From the NCBI GenBank assembly GCA_944388995.1, contig CALXKN010000006.1:1-64000 (forward strand): 64,000 bases of DNA, written 5' to 3'. The notes beneath the pieces are model-generated. The model was not told the origin of the DNA. It made no database searches and worked only from the letters and a program-made list of their open reading frames with translations. Made by a program: the position numbers and the translations under genes. Below are positions 17,132-26,214 of the stretch, piece after piece. This stretch comes from an uncultured Spirochaetota bacterium (GTDB lineage: Bacteria > Spirochaetota > Spirochaetia > JAFGXN01). Position 1 is the stretch's first letter, and every line of letters begins with the position of its first letter.

Positions 17132-18706
17132 TTACAGCAAAGGCGATCCGATGCGAAAGACCGAATGAAGCAAACGGTTGAAAAACGGCAGATTGCGGTA
17201 GTAATCCGTCGGAATTTTTACAGACTTTTCCTTGTCTGCCAAAAACTGCCGCTGCAAAACACCGATAGCGTCGACGTCGTAGAGAACCGCGTTGATTTCG
17301 TAATCCAACCGAAAACTGCGAACGTCGAAATTACAGCTGCCGACTGTCGCAATCTTTCCGTCAATGAGAACCATCTTGGGATGAAAAAAGCCTTCCGTAT
17401 AACGGTAAATCTCCACTCCGCAGGAAAGCAGTTCGTCAAAATATGTCTCTGCGACAAAGTACGGAATCCGTTTATCGGCAATTCCGGTCGTGATAATTTT
17501 GATTTCGATTCCGCTTAAGGCAGCCGTCTGCAGAGTTTTTAAAACATTGTCGCTCGGAATAAAGTACGGACTTTGAATATAAACGTATTTGTTGGCGTTC
17601 GCAATCAGGGAACCGTAAAGCAGCTCTATGGAATCGACCGACGAATCCGGTCCGGAACAAACAATCTGAGCCAAAGAGGCGTCTTTTGAAACGCCCGAGA
17701 GCGAGGCAAACACCGAATCGACTGATTCGTCTTCAGGATATTCATCTACGGATGAGAAATTTCCCCGCTTAATTTCACCTTTGTTCGAATTATGCCAGTC
17801 GATTTCAAAAATATCCTGCATATAGGCAGCGGAATTTCCTTCCAAACGGACAAATGTATCCCGCCACGATTTGTACCACTTTTTTTCATTCGGAAAGCGG
17901 TATTCGTCTCCGATGTTCATTCCGCCGGTGTAACAAATTTTTTCGTCAATGATGACCGCTTTCCGGTGAGTCCGAAAGTTGATCTGCCGATGTCCGAAGT
18001 AAGAGAGCGGATCCAAAAACCAGCGGTACGAAATTCCGGATGCCTTCAATTTGCGGCGGTATGAAAACGAAATTTTTCCCCAACAACCGATGCTGTCAAA
18101 AATCAACCGAATGCGGACGCCCGCTTTCGCCCGTTCCTCAAGAATCGACAGAATTTCTTCACCGGTCCGATCCGAGCGCCAGATATAAAATTCCATATCG
18201 ACGGAACGCCGCGCCGTCTTTAAATCGGCTGTCAGCGATTCAAACGCTTCCGTTCCCGTAAAAAACAGCCGCATCGATTCGTTGACCGCCAGCGGCGCGC
18301 CGCAAGTATCCAGCATCATGCGGACGGTTTTTCGGCAATCGGAGTCTTTGGCAATATCGAAGACCGCATGAGTCAACGTTCCCGGAGTGTCGCCGGCATT
18401 CAGTTTTTCTGCCAAATCGACAGCGGACATCTGTGAAATCGTTGAAAGCCACCGTTTTTGCGCTTCGAGACGGCCGCGGTAGCGTTGTTTCAGCAAATCT
18501 TCCGCCAAAACCTTAAAAATAGTCTGCCGCTTCAAATTAACGCCGAAAACAATGTAGACAATCAGTCCGACAAACGGAATAAACAGAAGAATGAAAAGCC
18601 AAAGAAGGTTGACTTCCGGCGGTCTTTTGTTGTCTGTCAGTACAAAAAGCGCGGCCAGAACCGCGACTCCCCAATAAACGACATACAGAATGAAAAAGAT
18701 ATCCAT
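17132..18706 (-). CDS. cls: Cardiolipin synthase (phospholipase D superfamily)
   Basis: A 524-residue membrane enzyme joining two phosphatidylglycerols into cardiolipin and glycerol. It has two N-terminal TM helices (about residues 1-60, PLDc_N type) and two catalytic HxKxxxxD motifs: HRKAVIID (about residues 247-254) and HPKMVLID (about 436-443). Each is followed by the usual GG/GS-N segment (YTGGMNIGDEY; TVGSCNFDVRSF). Length and layout match bacterial ClsA. Its ATG overlaps the stop of the upstream alpha/beta-hydrolase-like gene (TGATG), so translation of the two is coupled. Confidence 0.93.
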   Translation of the reverse strand: MDIFFILYVVYWGVAVLAALFVLTDNKRPPEVNLLWLFILLFIPFVGLIVYIVFGVNLKRQTIFKVLAEDLLKQRYRGRLEAQKRWLSTISQMSAVDLAEKLNAGDTPGTLTHAVFDIAKDSDCRKTVRMMLDTCGAPLAVNESMRLFFTGTEAFESLTADLKTARRSVDMEFYIWRSDRTGEEILSILEERAKAGVRIRLIFDSIGCWGKISFSYRRKLKASGISYRWFLDPLSYFGHRQINFRTHRKAVIIDEKICYTGGMNIGDEYRFPNEKKWYKSWRDTFVRLEGNSAAYMQDIFEIDWHNSNKGEIKRGNFSSVDEYPEDESVDSVFASLSGVSKDASLAQIVCSGPDSSVDSIELLYGSLIANANKYVYIQSPYFIPSDNVLKTLQTAALSGIEIKIITTGIADKRIPYFVAETYFDELLSCGVEIYRYTEGFFHPKMVLIDGKIATVGSCNFDVRSFRLDYEINAVLYDVDAIGVLQRQFLADKEKSVKIPTDYYRNLPFFNRLLHSVFRIGSPLL

Positions 18707-19629
18707 CAGACGCGCTTCCTTTTTTTCCTGCCGAACTCATCGAAATACGCCTCCCAACCGTCGGGAGAGCCGCAGAAAACCGTTTCGGAGGACGGCGGAC
18801 GGTTCTCTTCGATCCGCTTGATCAGCGTTAACGGCATCGTTCCGCCAGCGGTCAGATACAGCGCCGTTTCGGGGTGGTTCATCGCCGCATACAGCGGACA
18901 CAAATCCCGCAGCGGCAAACCGAGATATTTTTCACAGTTACGCAGCAGAAAATCGATAATCAAGCCGTCGATCCTCCGCAAAATCCGTCTTTTTCGAATC
19001 AAAAACCGCAGATACTCAACGTACGAAGGATAAACGTCTTCGGCTATCACAAAATCAACCTGCGGAGCGCGGTCAAGAGAAAGCAGCGCTGCGGCTGCAC
19101 CGCACCCAACTCCGTAGAAACCGACCGAACGGTATTTTTTTTCGCCCGCCGCCTCGCCGGCAATCCGCGCCAAATCTTCGCTTTCGCAGTAACCGAGCGT
19201 AGACCGCTTTCCGTCGGATTCCCCGTGGGCCCGCTGATCGAACGCTAAAACCGACCACCCGTTTTCCGCAAACAGACGGCACTTTTCCGCCGCCTGCCGC
19301 CGATCAAGTCCTTCTTTATGAACGAAAACAAGAAGCTTATCCGACTCGGGATTGAGCAGTGTACCGCGCAGCGTCAGCATTTCTTCACGGCGATGTTTTT
19401 TTCGTTTAATTAGAACCGACTTAAACGCCGAATGGCGGCGCCTGACGGAGAATTCGACAGACACACCTCCGTTTTCGTCTTCTTGGGAAAAGGAAGACGA
19501 ACAAGACCGCAGCTTGCTTCGTTTTGTCGCTTTCACGATGCGGAAAAACCAGTACATCCGCACCGAATACAAAAAAATCAACCAAATAAACAGAAGAAAA
19601 ACGCAAAAAAGAATAAACGCGGTTCCCAC
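18706..19629 (-). CDS. Alpha/beta-hydrolase-fold protein lacking the catalytic triad
   Basis: A 307-residue protein with an N-terminal TM helix (about residues 2-22), a basic linker, then an alpha/beta-hydrolase fold. The strand/turn FDQRAHGESDGK matches the family's FDxRGHGxSDG. Where the nucleophile elbow (G-x-S-x-G) should be, the sequence is YGVGCGAAAAL, so Gly replaces Ser. The C-terminal acidic and His positions also look lost (AGGTMP for the Asp turn; GSPDGWEAY for the GxGH turn). It is therefore probably a non-catalytic member, anchored to the membrane. GTG start at 19629 with no Shine-Dalgarno; a -10-like TAAGAT ends 7 bases upstream. Translation-coupled to cls. Confidence 0.7.
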   Translation of the reverse strand: MGTAFILFCVFLLFIWLIFLYSVRMYWFFRIVKATKRSKLRSCSSSFSQEDENGGVSVEFSVRRRHSAFKSVLIKRKKHRREEMLTLRGTLLNPESDKLLVFVHKEGLDRRQAAEKCRLFAENGWSVLAFDQRAHGESDGKRSTLGYCESEDLARIAGEAAGEKKYRSVGFYGVGCGAAAALLSLDRAPQVDFVIAEDVYPSYVEYLRFLIRKRRILRRIDGLIIDFLLRNCEKYLGLPLRDLCPLYAAMNHPETALYLTAGGTMPLTLIKRIEENRPPSSETVFCGSPDGWEAYFDEFGRKKRKRV

Positions 19630-19688
19630 GTTTCTATCTTATCAAAAAATCGGAAAAAGAACAGCAAAAAAGAATTTTTCTTTTGCCG

Positions 19689-19714
19689 AAAAAAGACGGC
19701 CCGAAGGCCGTCCC
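19689..19714 (-). terminator. Terminator after the lipoprotein gene at 19721-21151
   Basis: Minus strand: stem GACGGCC / GGCCGTC with a TTCG loop followed by TTTTTT. It starts 7 bases after the lipoprotein stop codon. Confidence 0.85.
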
Positions 19715-19720
19715 GAAATG

Positions 19721-21151
19721 TTAATTAATCGGAGTCAGGTAGGTGGCGTTGGCATCGGCAGCCCCTTCTACGGATGTAATTTCCCCGGTAGAAGGATTGT
19801 ATTTCCCGATTACACTGCGACCATCAGACAAATCTGTAGCTCCGAAAGTCAGAGTTCCGTTTGTGTATGCCAGTTGATTGACCGAATAGTCGTCAAATTG
19901 ATGAATAATTTCTTCGGTGTGCGTTTGAAGATCGATTTTGACTAATTTATATGCCAAATCACTGATTCCGGCTATATAACAACACGTATCGGAAGCGGCA
20001 CAGGCATTAATCGATATATTCGAAATCAACGAGTGAACGGCGTAACGGCTCTTGTCGCTGCTGTACACAACGGCGTACGAATCGGAATTCAGAAGAATCA
20101 TCTCTTCACCCACCCAAATCTCACGACTGAAGCCGATAGAAAAGGATTGTCCGTATTCACAGACAACCTCTTCCGTCACGGTCCTGTTTTCCCGGTCGAT
20201 TACATATTTGACCAACGAATCGCCGCTTTCACCTGATTGTATTCCGTAAATATTTCCGTCGGCATTTCGGAATAAATGCATTCCTAAAGTGATGCCCCCT
20301 ACAATTTTCTGTCCGCCGAGACCGGTGATCAGTTTTGTAAACGAGACATCCTCACCCCTCTTTGTTGCTCCCGTATATACCAAATTATCAGATTGATCAA
20401 CGACAAATCTGAAATAAGGATTATTAACAGGATAAATTTTACTTTCTATGTAATCCTCATACGGTAAGATGTTTTTTGCCCAGATATTTGCCGGATCGGA
20501 AATATTTATTTTGACAATGTCGTAAGTCTTTCCTTCGGGCGAAAACGGGATTCGGGTTTTATAATAAAGAGAGCTTTCCCCCGAATAAACCAAAGGCGAG
20601 TCAACAAAAGTTCCTTCTCCATTTGACTGCGGTACGCCGAACTCTTCCAGTGAATAAGCTTTTCCCGACTTCTTATTAATCAGGTAAGCGATTGACTGCC
20701 GAATGGTCGGGTTGTAAAACTCGGTAATCACGTAGTCGGTGCCCGCTTCATATACGGCGACCGGCCGCAGTTGAGCGGTATTTTCGTTTTTCTCGTTGCC
20801 CCATGTCAGGCTGATTTCGACCGCCTTGCCCTCTTTGGTAATTTTAAACAGCACCGAACCGGTAAACCCGCGCGCGGCCGCCCTCTCGCCAATCGTGCGC
20901 GCCGTAACGCCTGCTTTGGCCGACACGGTGTCTCCGGAAGCTGTCGGCGTCGAAATGTAGATACTTTCGGCATCGGCAATGTCCATCGACACCAGTTCGG
21001 CCGCCGCCGTACCCGTAGCGCCGTTACCGCCGCCCGACGGGGTATTGTTGCCCGTACCGCCGCCGTTGCCGGCGTCTGTACCCGTTTGAGGATCGCAGCC
21101 TGTCATCAAAGCGACCAATACTGTCATAAAAATTAAAAATCTTTTCATCAT
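19721..21151 (-). CDS. Hypothetical lipoprotein
   Basis: A 476-residue predicted lipoprotein. I chose ATG 21151 (a second ATG follows at once) because GGAGGAGG lies just upstream and the signal peptide starts there; earlier in-frame codons overlap the divergent tRNA promoter. The signal sequence is MMKRFLIFMTVLVALMTGC with lipobox LMTGC. It is followed by a Gly/Asn/Thr-rich flexible linker of about 35 residues. The rest shows repeated short segments of the type NLVYTG / GNIYGIQ / TLTFGATDLSDG, suggesting beta-propeller blades, but I recognise no specific family. Monocistronic, with its own terminator. Confidence 0.75.
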   Translation of the reverse strand: MMKRFLIFMTVLVALMTGCDPQTGTDAGNGGGTGNNTPSGGGNGATGTAAAELVSMDIADAESIYISTPTASGDTVSAKAGVTARTIGERAAARGFTGSVLFKITKEGKAVEISLTWGNEKNENTAQLRPVAVYEAGTDYVITEFYNPTIRQSIAYLINKKSGKAYSLEEFGVPQSNGEGTFVDSPLVYSGESSLYYKTRIPFSPEGKTYDIVKINISDPANIWAKNILPYEDYIESKIYPVNNPYFRFVVDQSDNLVYTGATKRGEDVSFTKLITGLGGQKIVGGITLGMHLFRNADGNIYGIQSGESGDSLVKYVIDRENRTVTEEVVCEYGQSFSIGFSREIWVGEEMILLNSDSYAVVYSSDKSRYAVHSLISNISINACAASDTCCYIAGISDLAYKLVKIDLQTHTEEIIHQFDDYSVNQLAYTNGTLTFGATDLSDGRSVIGKYNPSTGEITSVEGAADANATYLTPIN

Positions 21152-21236
21152 TTCCTCCTCCTTAAAACGGTTTATTCTTATTTTCAACATAAAAGAAAAA
21201 AGATCAATAAATTTTATAAATTTTTCCGCCAACCGC

Positions 21237-21265
21237 TTGACAGATTGCCGTTTTTCGGGCATAAT
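21237..21265 (+). promoter_or_regulatory. Promoter of tRNA-Asp
   Basis: -35 TTGACA (21237-21242), 17-bp spacer, -10 CATAAT (21260-21265). Transcription would start about 6 bases upstream of the tRNA. Confidence 0.8.
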
Positions 21266-21277
21266 CGCCTTACAAAC

Positions 21278-21352
21278 GCGGGTTTAGCGAAGTTTGGTTA
21301 TCGCGCGGCCCTGTCAAGGCCGAGATCACGGGTTCAAGCCCCGTAACTCGCG
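21278..21352 (+). tRNA. tRNA-Asp (anticodon GTC)
   Basis: A complete cloverleaf: acceptor stem GCGGGTT / AACTCGC with one G-U pair, D stem GCGA / TCGC, anticodon stem CGGCC / GGCCG around loop CTGTCAA (anticodon GTC), and T stem ACGGG / CCCGT with loop TTCAAGC. The discriminator base is G, as usual for tRNA-Asp. The 3' CCA is not encoded. It has its own promoter and terminator, so it is a single-gene unit. Confidence 0.95.
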
Positions 21353-21354
21353 TC

Positions 21355-21383
21355 GGACGCCTTTTTAAGGCGTCCTTTTTTTT
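21355..21383 (+). terminator. Terminator after tRNA-Asp
   Basis: A 9-bp stem GGACGCCTT / AAGGCGTCC with a TTT loop, followed by eight T residues. It starts two bases after the tRNA. Confidence 0.9.
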
Positions 21384-21405
21384 ATGAAAACAAATTCCCG
21401 GCAAC

Positions 21406-21434
21406 TTGAAATTTTTCCCGAATTCCATTATTCT
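21406..21434 (+). promoter_or_regulatory. Promoter of the MMPL-type transporter gene
   Basis: -35 TTGAAA (21406-21411), 17-bp spacer, -10 TATTCT (21429-21434), 20 bases upstream of the ATG, with AAGGAGA between. Confidence 0.55.
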
Positions 21435-21454
21435 GACAGGAAGGAGAAACGTCC

Positions 21455-23806
21455 ATGAATTTCCTGATGAACAATAAAAAGGCAGTCATTGCCGCGACCG
21501 TCATTCTGTCGGTTTTGGTCGGATTGGGGACGACCCGCCTGCGCATGGATTCAAGTATTTCGGCGGTTCTGCCTACGGAGGACGCCGACTATCTCTACAA
21601 CAATCAAATTTCCGAAGATTTCGGAAACAGTCAGGAAATCATCATTCTGCTGACGTCGGAAAACTCCGTTTATACCGAAGGAAACCTGAATCTGATTCAG
21701 GAAATCACCCTTTATCTGAAAGACCAAAAAGAAATTCAGTCGGAAGGAATCGCGAGCATTACGGCGATTCTGCAGCAGTACAATCCCGAATCGGAGACGC
21801 TGGAAATTAACTCCGGCACAATCGCTTCCATAGAAAGAAGAATCGATAACAACCCGCTTGCGGTCAACCAAATCGTCGATCCGGAAAAGAAAATTACCCT
21901 GATTCGCGCACCGTTGACGGTAGAGGCCGCCAACAACGAGCAGGCGACGGCAAAGTTCATCGCTGAAATGAAAAGCGATATTGAAACAATGTCGGAAGAG
22001 ACTCGCGATTCGGAAAACGAAGCATTTCGATCCGACTTCATCATCGAATACACGGGAACTCCGGTTATTAATACCGATATCACCAACTACATGGTTATGG
22101 ACTTGATTGTCCTTTTCCCGCTGGCCGTTTTGGTCGTCATGGGCTCGATTCTGCTGATGCTCAAAAGCGTCCGTGGAATGTTCGTCCCTCTGGTCATCAC
22201 GCTGCTGAGCGTTTTGTGGACCTTCGGAATCAAAGGCATCCTCGGTTTTCCGCTGACGCTGACTGAAACCGTGATTCCCGTTGTATTGATTTCCATCGCC
22301 AGCGCCGACGGTATTCACATTACGCAGCAGTCGCTGTATTTCATCCGCCAAGGCGTTCCCGGACAGCCGGCGGTTCTGGATTCGATAAAATTCGTCCGTC
22401 TGCCGATCATTCTTTCGGCGGTCACGACGGCGCTCGGTTTCGGTTCGCTGGTTTTTTCGCCCGGTCAGTCGATGAAAAACATGGGGGCGTTTTTGGCGTT
22501 CGGCGTGCTGATTGCAATGGCCTTCACCCTCTACCTTGCTCCGGTGATCATCTCTTACTTTAAACCGGCCCGGGAGAACCGCCGCAAACGGTTGATTCCC
22601 TCCAAGACAGAGACTGCCGCGGTAAATCAAGACCGCAGCCGCAACCGGGCTCTTTCCGTCGGTGCGGGCGTTATTAAAGCACGTTGGATCATTCTTGTTT
22701 TGACATTGATTCTCATCGGAGTCTGTATTCCGGGAATGCTGAACACAAAAACCGATCTGGACGAAGTCCGATACTTTAAATCTGACGCTCCGGTGAGAAT
22801 CGCTACGGAAAAAATCGAGCAGCACCTCGGCGGCATCACTAATATTTACTTGGTTTTGGAAAGCCCGAAAAACGGCGGAGTCCGTTCCGTCGATACGCTG
22901 TCCGATATGGTGAAAATCACCGACGCCGCAAAAGAGCAGGAAAGCGTTTCCTTTGTCACCTCTTACGCCAGTTATGTTCAATACCTGAACTATATTTTCA
23001 ACAAACAACAGCCGGAAAAATTTGCGCTTCCCGAAAGCCGTCTTTACACACAACGATTCATCAACACGCTGGAATATACCAACCAGGTTCCGAAAAACGA
23101 AGTGCGCAAATACATGACCGCGGACGGACAAAAGACCAATATTCTGATCCGTCTCAGCAACGGCAACACTGTCGAAATGCAGAAACTCTCCGACCGGCTT
23201 GATCCGATTCTGCTTGAATTGGGATACTACCCTGCCGGAAGCGAAAACATTCCCGAAGGCGCGCCGACTTACAAATTCGCCGGCGATTACATTAAAATCA
23301 AAAACGGCAGTCTGATTGTTTCCACGCAAATCGGATCGCTGATCGGCGCCATCGTCACGATTTTCGTCTTCATTTCGATTATCTTCAAGTCGCTTCCCGT
23401 CGGTCTGCTGATCACCGTTCCGGTCAGTATCGCTGTTTTCTTCAATTTTACCGTGATGTGGCTGCTGGGAATCAGTTTGAATCCGGCAACCGCCATCATC
23501 GCCAATGTCGGCATCGGCGCCGGCGTCGACTACGCCATCCACTACTTCAGTCGGTTTAAACGCATTTACCTGCTTTCGCAGAATTACCGGCAGAGTCTGA
23601 TTGATGCTTTTGCCGAAAGTTACCGCAGCATCCTCTCAAACGCGGTGTCGGTGGCAGTCGGGTTTTTGGTGCTCATGTTCAGCCAGTACACCATCATTCA
23701 GAATTTCGGAATGATTGTTTCGATTACCATGATCACCTCCTCTCTCGGAGCGCTGACGGTTCTGCCGATGCTGCTGTCGATTTTCAAGGTGAAAGTGCGC
23801 AAATAA
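21455..23806 (+). CDS. RND-superfamily transporter, MMPL/sterol-sensing-domain type
   Basis: A 783-residue polytopic membrane protein of the hydrophobe/lipid-exporter branch of the RND superfamily. The layout is a duplicated unit: a TM helix near residue 10, a large periplasmic loop (about 30-195), five TM helices (about 210-375), a hydrophilic linker, then a second TM, loop and five-TM set. Conserved segments are SIASADGIHITQQSLYFIRQ in the first half and NVGIGAGVDYAIHYFSRF in the second, carrying the Asp residues expected for proton coupling. ATG 21455 with AAGGAG. Substrate unknown; a lipid or outer membrane component is a family-based guess. Monocistronic between its own promoter and that of lon. 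Confidence 0.87.
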   Translation: MNFLMNNKKAVIAATVILSVLVGLGTTRLRMDSSISAVLPTEDADYLYNNQISEDFGNSQEIIILLTSENSVYTEGNLNLIQEITLYLKDQKEIQSEGIASITAILQQYNPESETLEINSGTIASIERRIDNNPLAVNQIVDPEKKITLIRAPLTVEAANNEQATAKFIAEMKSDIETMSEETRDSENEAFRSDFIIEYTGTPVINTDITNYMVMDLIVLFPLAVLVVMGSILLMLKSVRGMFVPLVITLLSVLWTFGIKGILGFPLTLTETVIPVVLISIASADGIHITQQSLYFIRQGVPGQPAVLDSIKFVRLPIILSAVTTALGFGSLVFSPGQSMKNMGAFLAFGVLIAMAFTLYLAPVIISYFKPARENRRKRLIPSKTETAAVNQDRSRNRALSVGAGVIKARWIILVLTLILIGVCIPGMLNTKTDLDEVRYFKSDAPVRIATEKIEQHLGGITNIYLVLESPKNGGVRSVDTLSDMVKITDAAKEQESVSFVTSYASYVQYLNYIFNKQQPEKFALPESRLYTQRFINTLEYTNQVPKNEVRKYMTADGQKTNILIRLSNGNTVEMQKLSDRLDPILLELGYYPAGSENIPEGAPTYKFAGDYIKIKNGSLIVSTQIGSLIGAIVTIFVFISIIFKSLPVGLLITVPVSIAVFFNFTVMWLLGISLNPATAIIANVGIGAGVDYAIHYFSRFKRIYLLSQNYRQSLIDAFAESYRSILSNAVSVAVGFLVLMFSQYTIIQNFGMIVSITMITSSLGALTVLPMLLSIFKVKVRK

Positions 23807-23807
23807 T

Positions 23808-23836
23808 TTGCTTTTACCCTTTTTTTTAGTTATATT
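23808..23836 (+). promoter_or_regulatory. Promoter of the lon operon
   Basis: -35 TTGCTT (23808-23813), 17-bp spacer containing a run of eight T, -10 TATATT (23831-23836). It is followed by GAAAGGAG just before the lon ATG. No CIRCE-type heat-shock operator is seen. Confidence 0.5.
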
Positions 23837-23853
23837 GAAAGAAAGGAGAGCAA

Positions 23854-26214
23854 ATGAGCGATACCACATTGATTCCGTCCGAGCTGATTTTACCGCAGAC
23901 TCTTTTTATCCTTCCGCTGACGGCGGCTCCCGTATTTCCGGGAATTTTTACGCCGTTTCACATCTCGGATAAAGACGACATCAAAACGGTTGAAGCGGCC
24001 ATGAATGACGGCAACGGCTTTATCGGTTTGGTGCTGCTGAAAAATGAAGAGAAAGACAACGAACACCGTCTTTACCGCGTCGGAACCGTCGCAAAAATCG
24101 TCAAGCGGATTAATTTACCGGATGATTCCGTCAATATTTTTATTTCGACAATGAAGCGGTTTAAAATCCGACGGCTGATGTCAAAGGAGTCTTTCATTTC
24201 TGCGCAGGTTGCCTACCTCGACGATGAAGATTCCGACTCCGTAATGAGCCAGGCGCTGACGCGGCAGCTCATCAAAGAGGTGAAAGACATCGCCGACAAC
24301 AATCCGCTGATCACCGAAGAGATCAAACTCAATCTTGTCAACATCGACAATCCGGGGAAAATTGCCGATTTCACTTCATCGATTCTGAATATCGAAAAGG
24401 AAATCCAGCAAAAGGTTTTGGAGACCGTCAGCATTCCGCAGCGGATTGAACTGGTTTTAAAGGCCATTCAGAAGGAAAAAGAAGTCATCCGCGTGCAGAA
24501 GCGGGTTCAAAGCGATATTGAGAAAAAAATCGATAAGTCGCAGAGGGAATTCTTTCTGCGGGAAGAACTCAAAGAGATCAAAAAGGAACTGGGAATCGAC
24601 TCCGATCCCCGCAGCGACGACTTCGCAAAGCTGAAAGCGAAACTTGACGCGTTTCAGTTTGAAGGCGAAGTTAAAGAGCAGGTCGACGCCGAATTGGAAA
24701 AGCTTTCGGTTCTGGACGTCAACAGCTCCGAATATTTTGTGACGAAAAACTATCTCGACACGGTTGCCGCCCTTCCGTGGAAGGACGACGGAGAGGAGGC
24801 GGAACCTTCTTTGACGGCGGCGCGCAGGGTTTTGGAACGGGATCACTACGGCATGAAAGACGTCAAAGACCGGATTATCGAATTTTTAAGCGTCCGGATG
24901 CTGAAAAAAGAGAAAAAAGGTTCCATTATCTGCCTTGTCGGCCCCCCCGGAGTCGGAAAAACCTCCGTCGGAAAATCAATCGCGGCCGCCTTAAACAAAC
25001 CGTTTTACCGTTTCAGCGTCGGCGGTATGCGCGACGAAGCGGAAATCAAAGGCCACCGCAGAACTTATATCGGCGCCATGCCGGGGAAAATTCTGCAGGG
25101 GCTGAAAATCGTCAAATCCAAAAGCCCGGTTTTTTTGATTGACGAAATCGACAAAATGGGCTCTTCCCACCAAGGGGATCCCGCCTCGGCGCTGCTGGAA
25201 GCGTTGGATCCGGAGCAAAACGCCCTCTTCCGGGACCATTACCTCGATCTTCCGTTCGACCTCTCCCAGATTCTTTTCATCGTCACCGCCAATACAACCG
25301 AAACCATTCCGCGGCCGCTTTTAGACAGAATGGAGGTGATTCAGCTTTCGGGCTATATCACTAAGGAAAAAATCAAAATCGCTTCTAAATACCTTGTTCC
25401 GAAAGCACTGAAGGATAACGGTCTGACAAAAGAGCAGCTCTCCTTTTCGACTGCTGCCTTAAACGCGTTGATCGACTCTTACGCGCGCGAATCGGGCGTC
25501 CGCAACCTGGAAAAGGCCATCCGCAAAATCTGCCGGAAAACGGCCGTCAAAATCGTCGATGAAACCTGTGAGGAAAAAGGTCCGTTTGAAGTGACTCCCC
25601 CCCAACTGCGCGGCTACCTCGGAATGCCGGTTTTCAGCGACGACGACATCAAAACCGCTCCCGATCCGGGAACCGTCATCGGCTTGGCGTGGACCGCTTA
25701 CGGCGGCGACACCCTTCTGATCGAAACGCTGGCGAACCCGAACCCGAAAGGCGGTTTCAAGCTGACGGGACAAATGGGCGACGTCATGCAGGAGTCCGCC
25801 GCGATTTCCTACAGCCGCGTTGTCCATATTTTACCGCGTTTTAAGGCCGAAAGCCGTTTTTTTGCCGAAAATTTGATTCACATCCACATTCCGGCCGGCG
25901 CAACGCCGAAAGACGGTCCTTCCGCCGGCATTACAATGGCCAGCGCCCTGCTTTCGCTGGCTCTGAACAAAAGAATCAGACCGCATTTGGCGATGACGGG
26001 AGAGTTATCGCTGACGGGAAAGGTTCTTCCCATCGGCGGACTGAAAGAAAAGACGATTGCCGCCAAACGGAACAAAATCAAGTCAATCATTATTCCGAAG
26101 GGAAACTTAAAGGATCTGGAGGAAATCCCGCAGGAAGTCAAAAGCGGCATTTCGTTTCATCCCGTCTCAACGTTTGACGAAGTCGTCCCGCTGATTTTCG
26201 GAGAGGAGCCTTGA
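23854..26214 (+). CDS. lon: ATP-dependent protease Lon
   Basis: A 786-residue cytoplasmic AAA+ serine protease that degrades misfolded and regulatory proteins. The N-terminal substrate-binding domain (about 15-205) and coiled coil come first, then Walker A GPPGVGKTSVGKS (about 363) with pore segment FSVGGMRDEAEIKGHRRTYI and Walker B VFLIDEIDKM. The proteolytic domain has the Ser in KDGPSAGITMASAL (about 689) and the Lys in GGLKEKTIAAKR (about 731). Complete and normal in length. ATG 23854 with GAAAGGAG. The two 7-C runs inside the gene (24952 and 25597 regions) are ordinary codon choices (Gly-Pro-Pro and Pro-Pro). It overlaps the next gene by four bases. Confidence 0.97.
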   Translation: MSDTTLIPSELILPQTLFILPLTAAPVFPGIFTPFHISDKDDIKTVEAAMNDGNGFIGLVLLKNEEKDNEHRLYRVGTVAKIVKRINLPDDSVNIFISTMKRFKIRRLMSKESFISAQVAYLDDEDSDSVMSQALTRQLIKEVKDIADNNPLITEEIKLNLVNIDNPGKIADFTSSILNIEKEIQQKVLETVSIPQRIELVLKAIQKEKEVIRVQKRVQSDIEKKIDKSQREFFLREELKEIKKELGIDSDPRSDDFAKLKAKLDAFQFEGEVKEQVDAELEKLSVLDVNSSEYFVTKNYLDTVAALPWKDDGEEAEPSLTAARRVLERDHYGMKDVKDRIIEFLSVRMLKKEKKGSIICLVGPPGVGKTSVGKSIAAALNKPFYRFSVGGMRDEAEIKGHRRTYIGAMPGKILQGLKIVKSKSPVFLIDEIDKMGSSHQGDPASALLEALDPEQNALFRDHYLDLPFDLSQILFIVTANTTETIPRPLLDRMEVIQLSGYITKEKIKIASKYLVPKALKDNGLTKEQLSFSTAALNALIDSYARESGVRNLEKAIRKICRKTAVKIVDETCEEKGPFEVTPPQLRGYLGMPVFSDDDIKTAPDPGTVIGLAWTAYGGDTLLIETLANPNPKGGFKLTGQMGDVMQESAAISYSRVVHILPRFKAESRFFAENLIHIHIPAGATPKDGPSAGITMASALLSLALNKRIRPHLAMTGELSLTGKVLPIGGLKEKTIAAKRNKIKSIIIPKGNLKDLEEIPQEVKSGISFHPVSTFDEVVPLIFGEEP

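Noticed and set aside
21551-23542. 663-codon minus-strand open frame opposite the MMPL transporter
   Set aside because: It is antisense to a clear transporter; the composition (many Asp, Arg, His, Asn) is that of a shadow frame, with no family features.
24952-25603. Two 7-C runs inside lon as possible slippage sites
   Set aside because: Both encode conserved residues (Gly-Pro-Pro of Walker A and a Pro-Pro pair); seven Cs in a GC-balanced housekeeping gene is weak evidence for phase variation.
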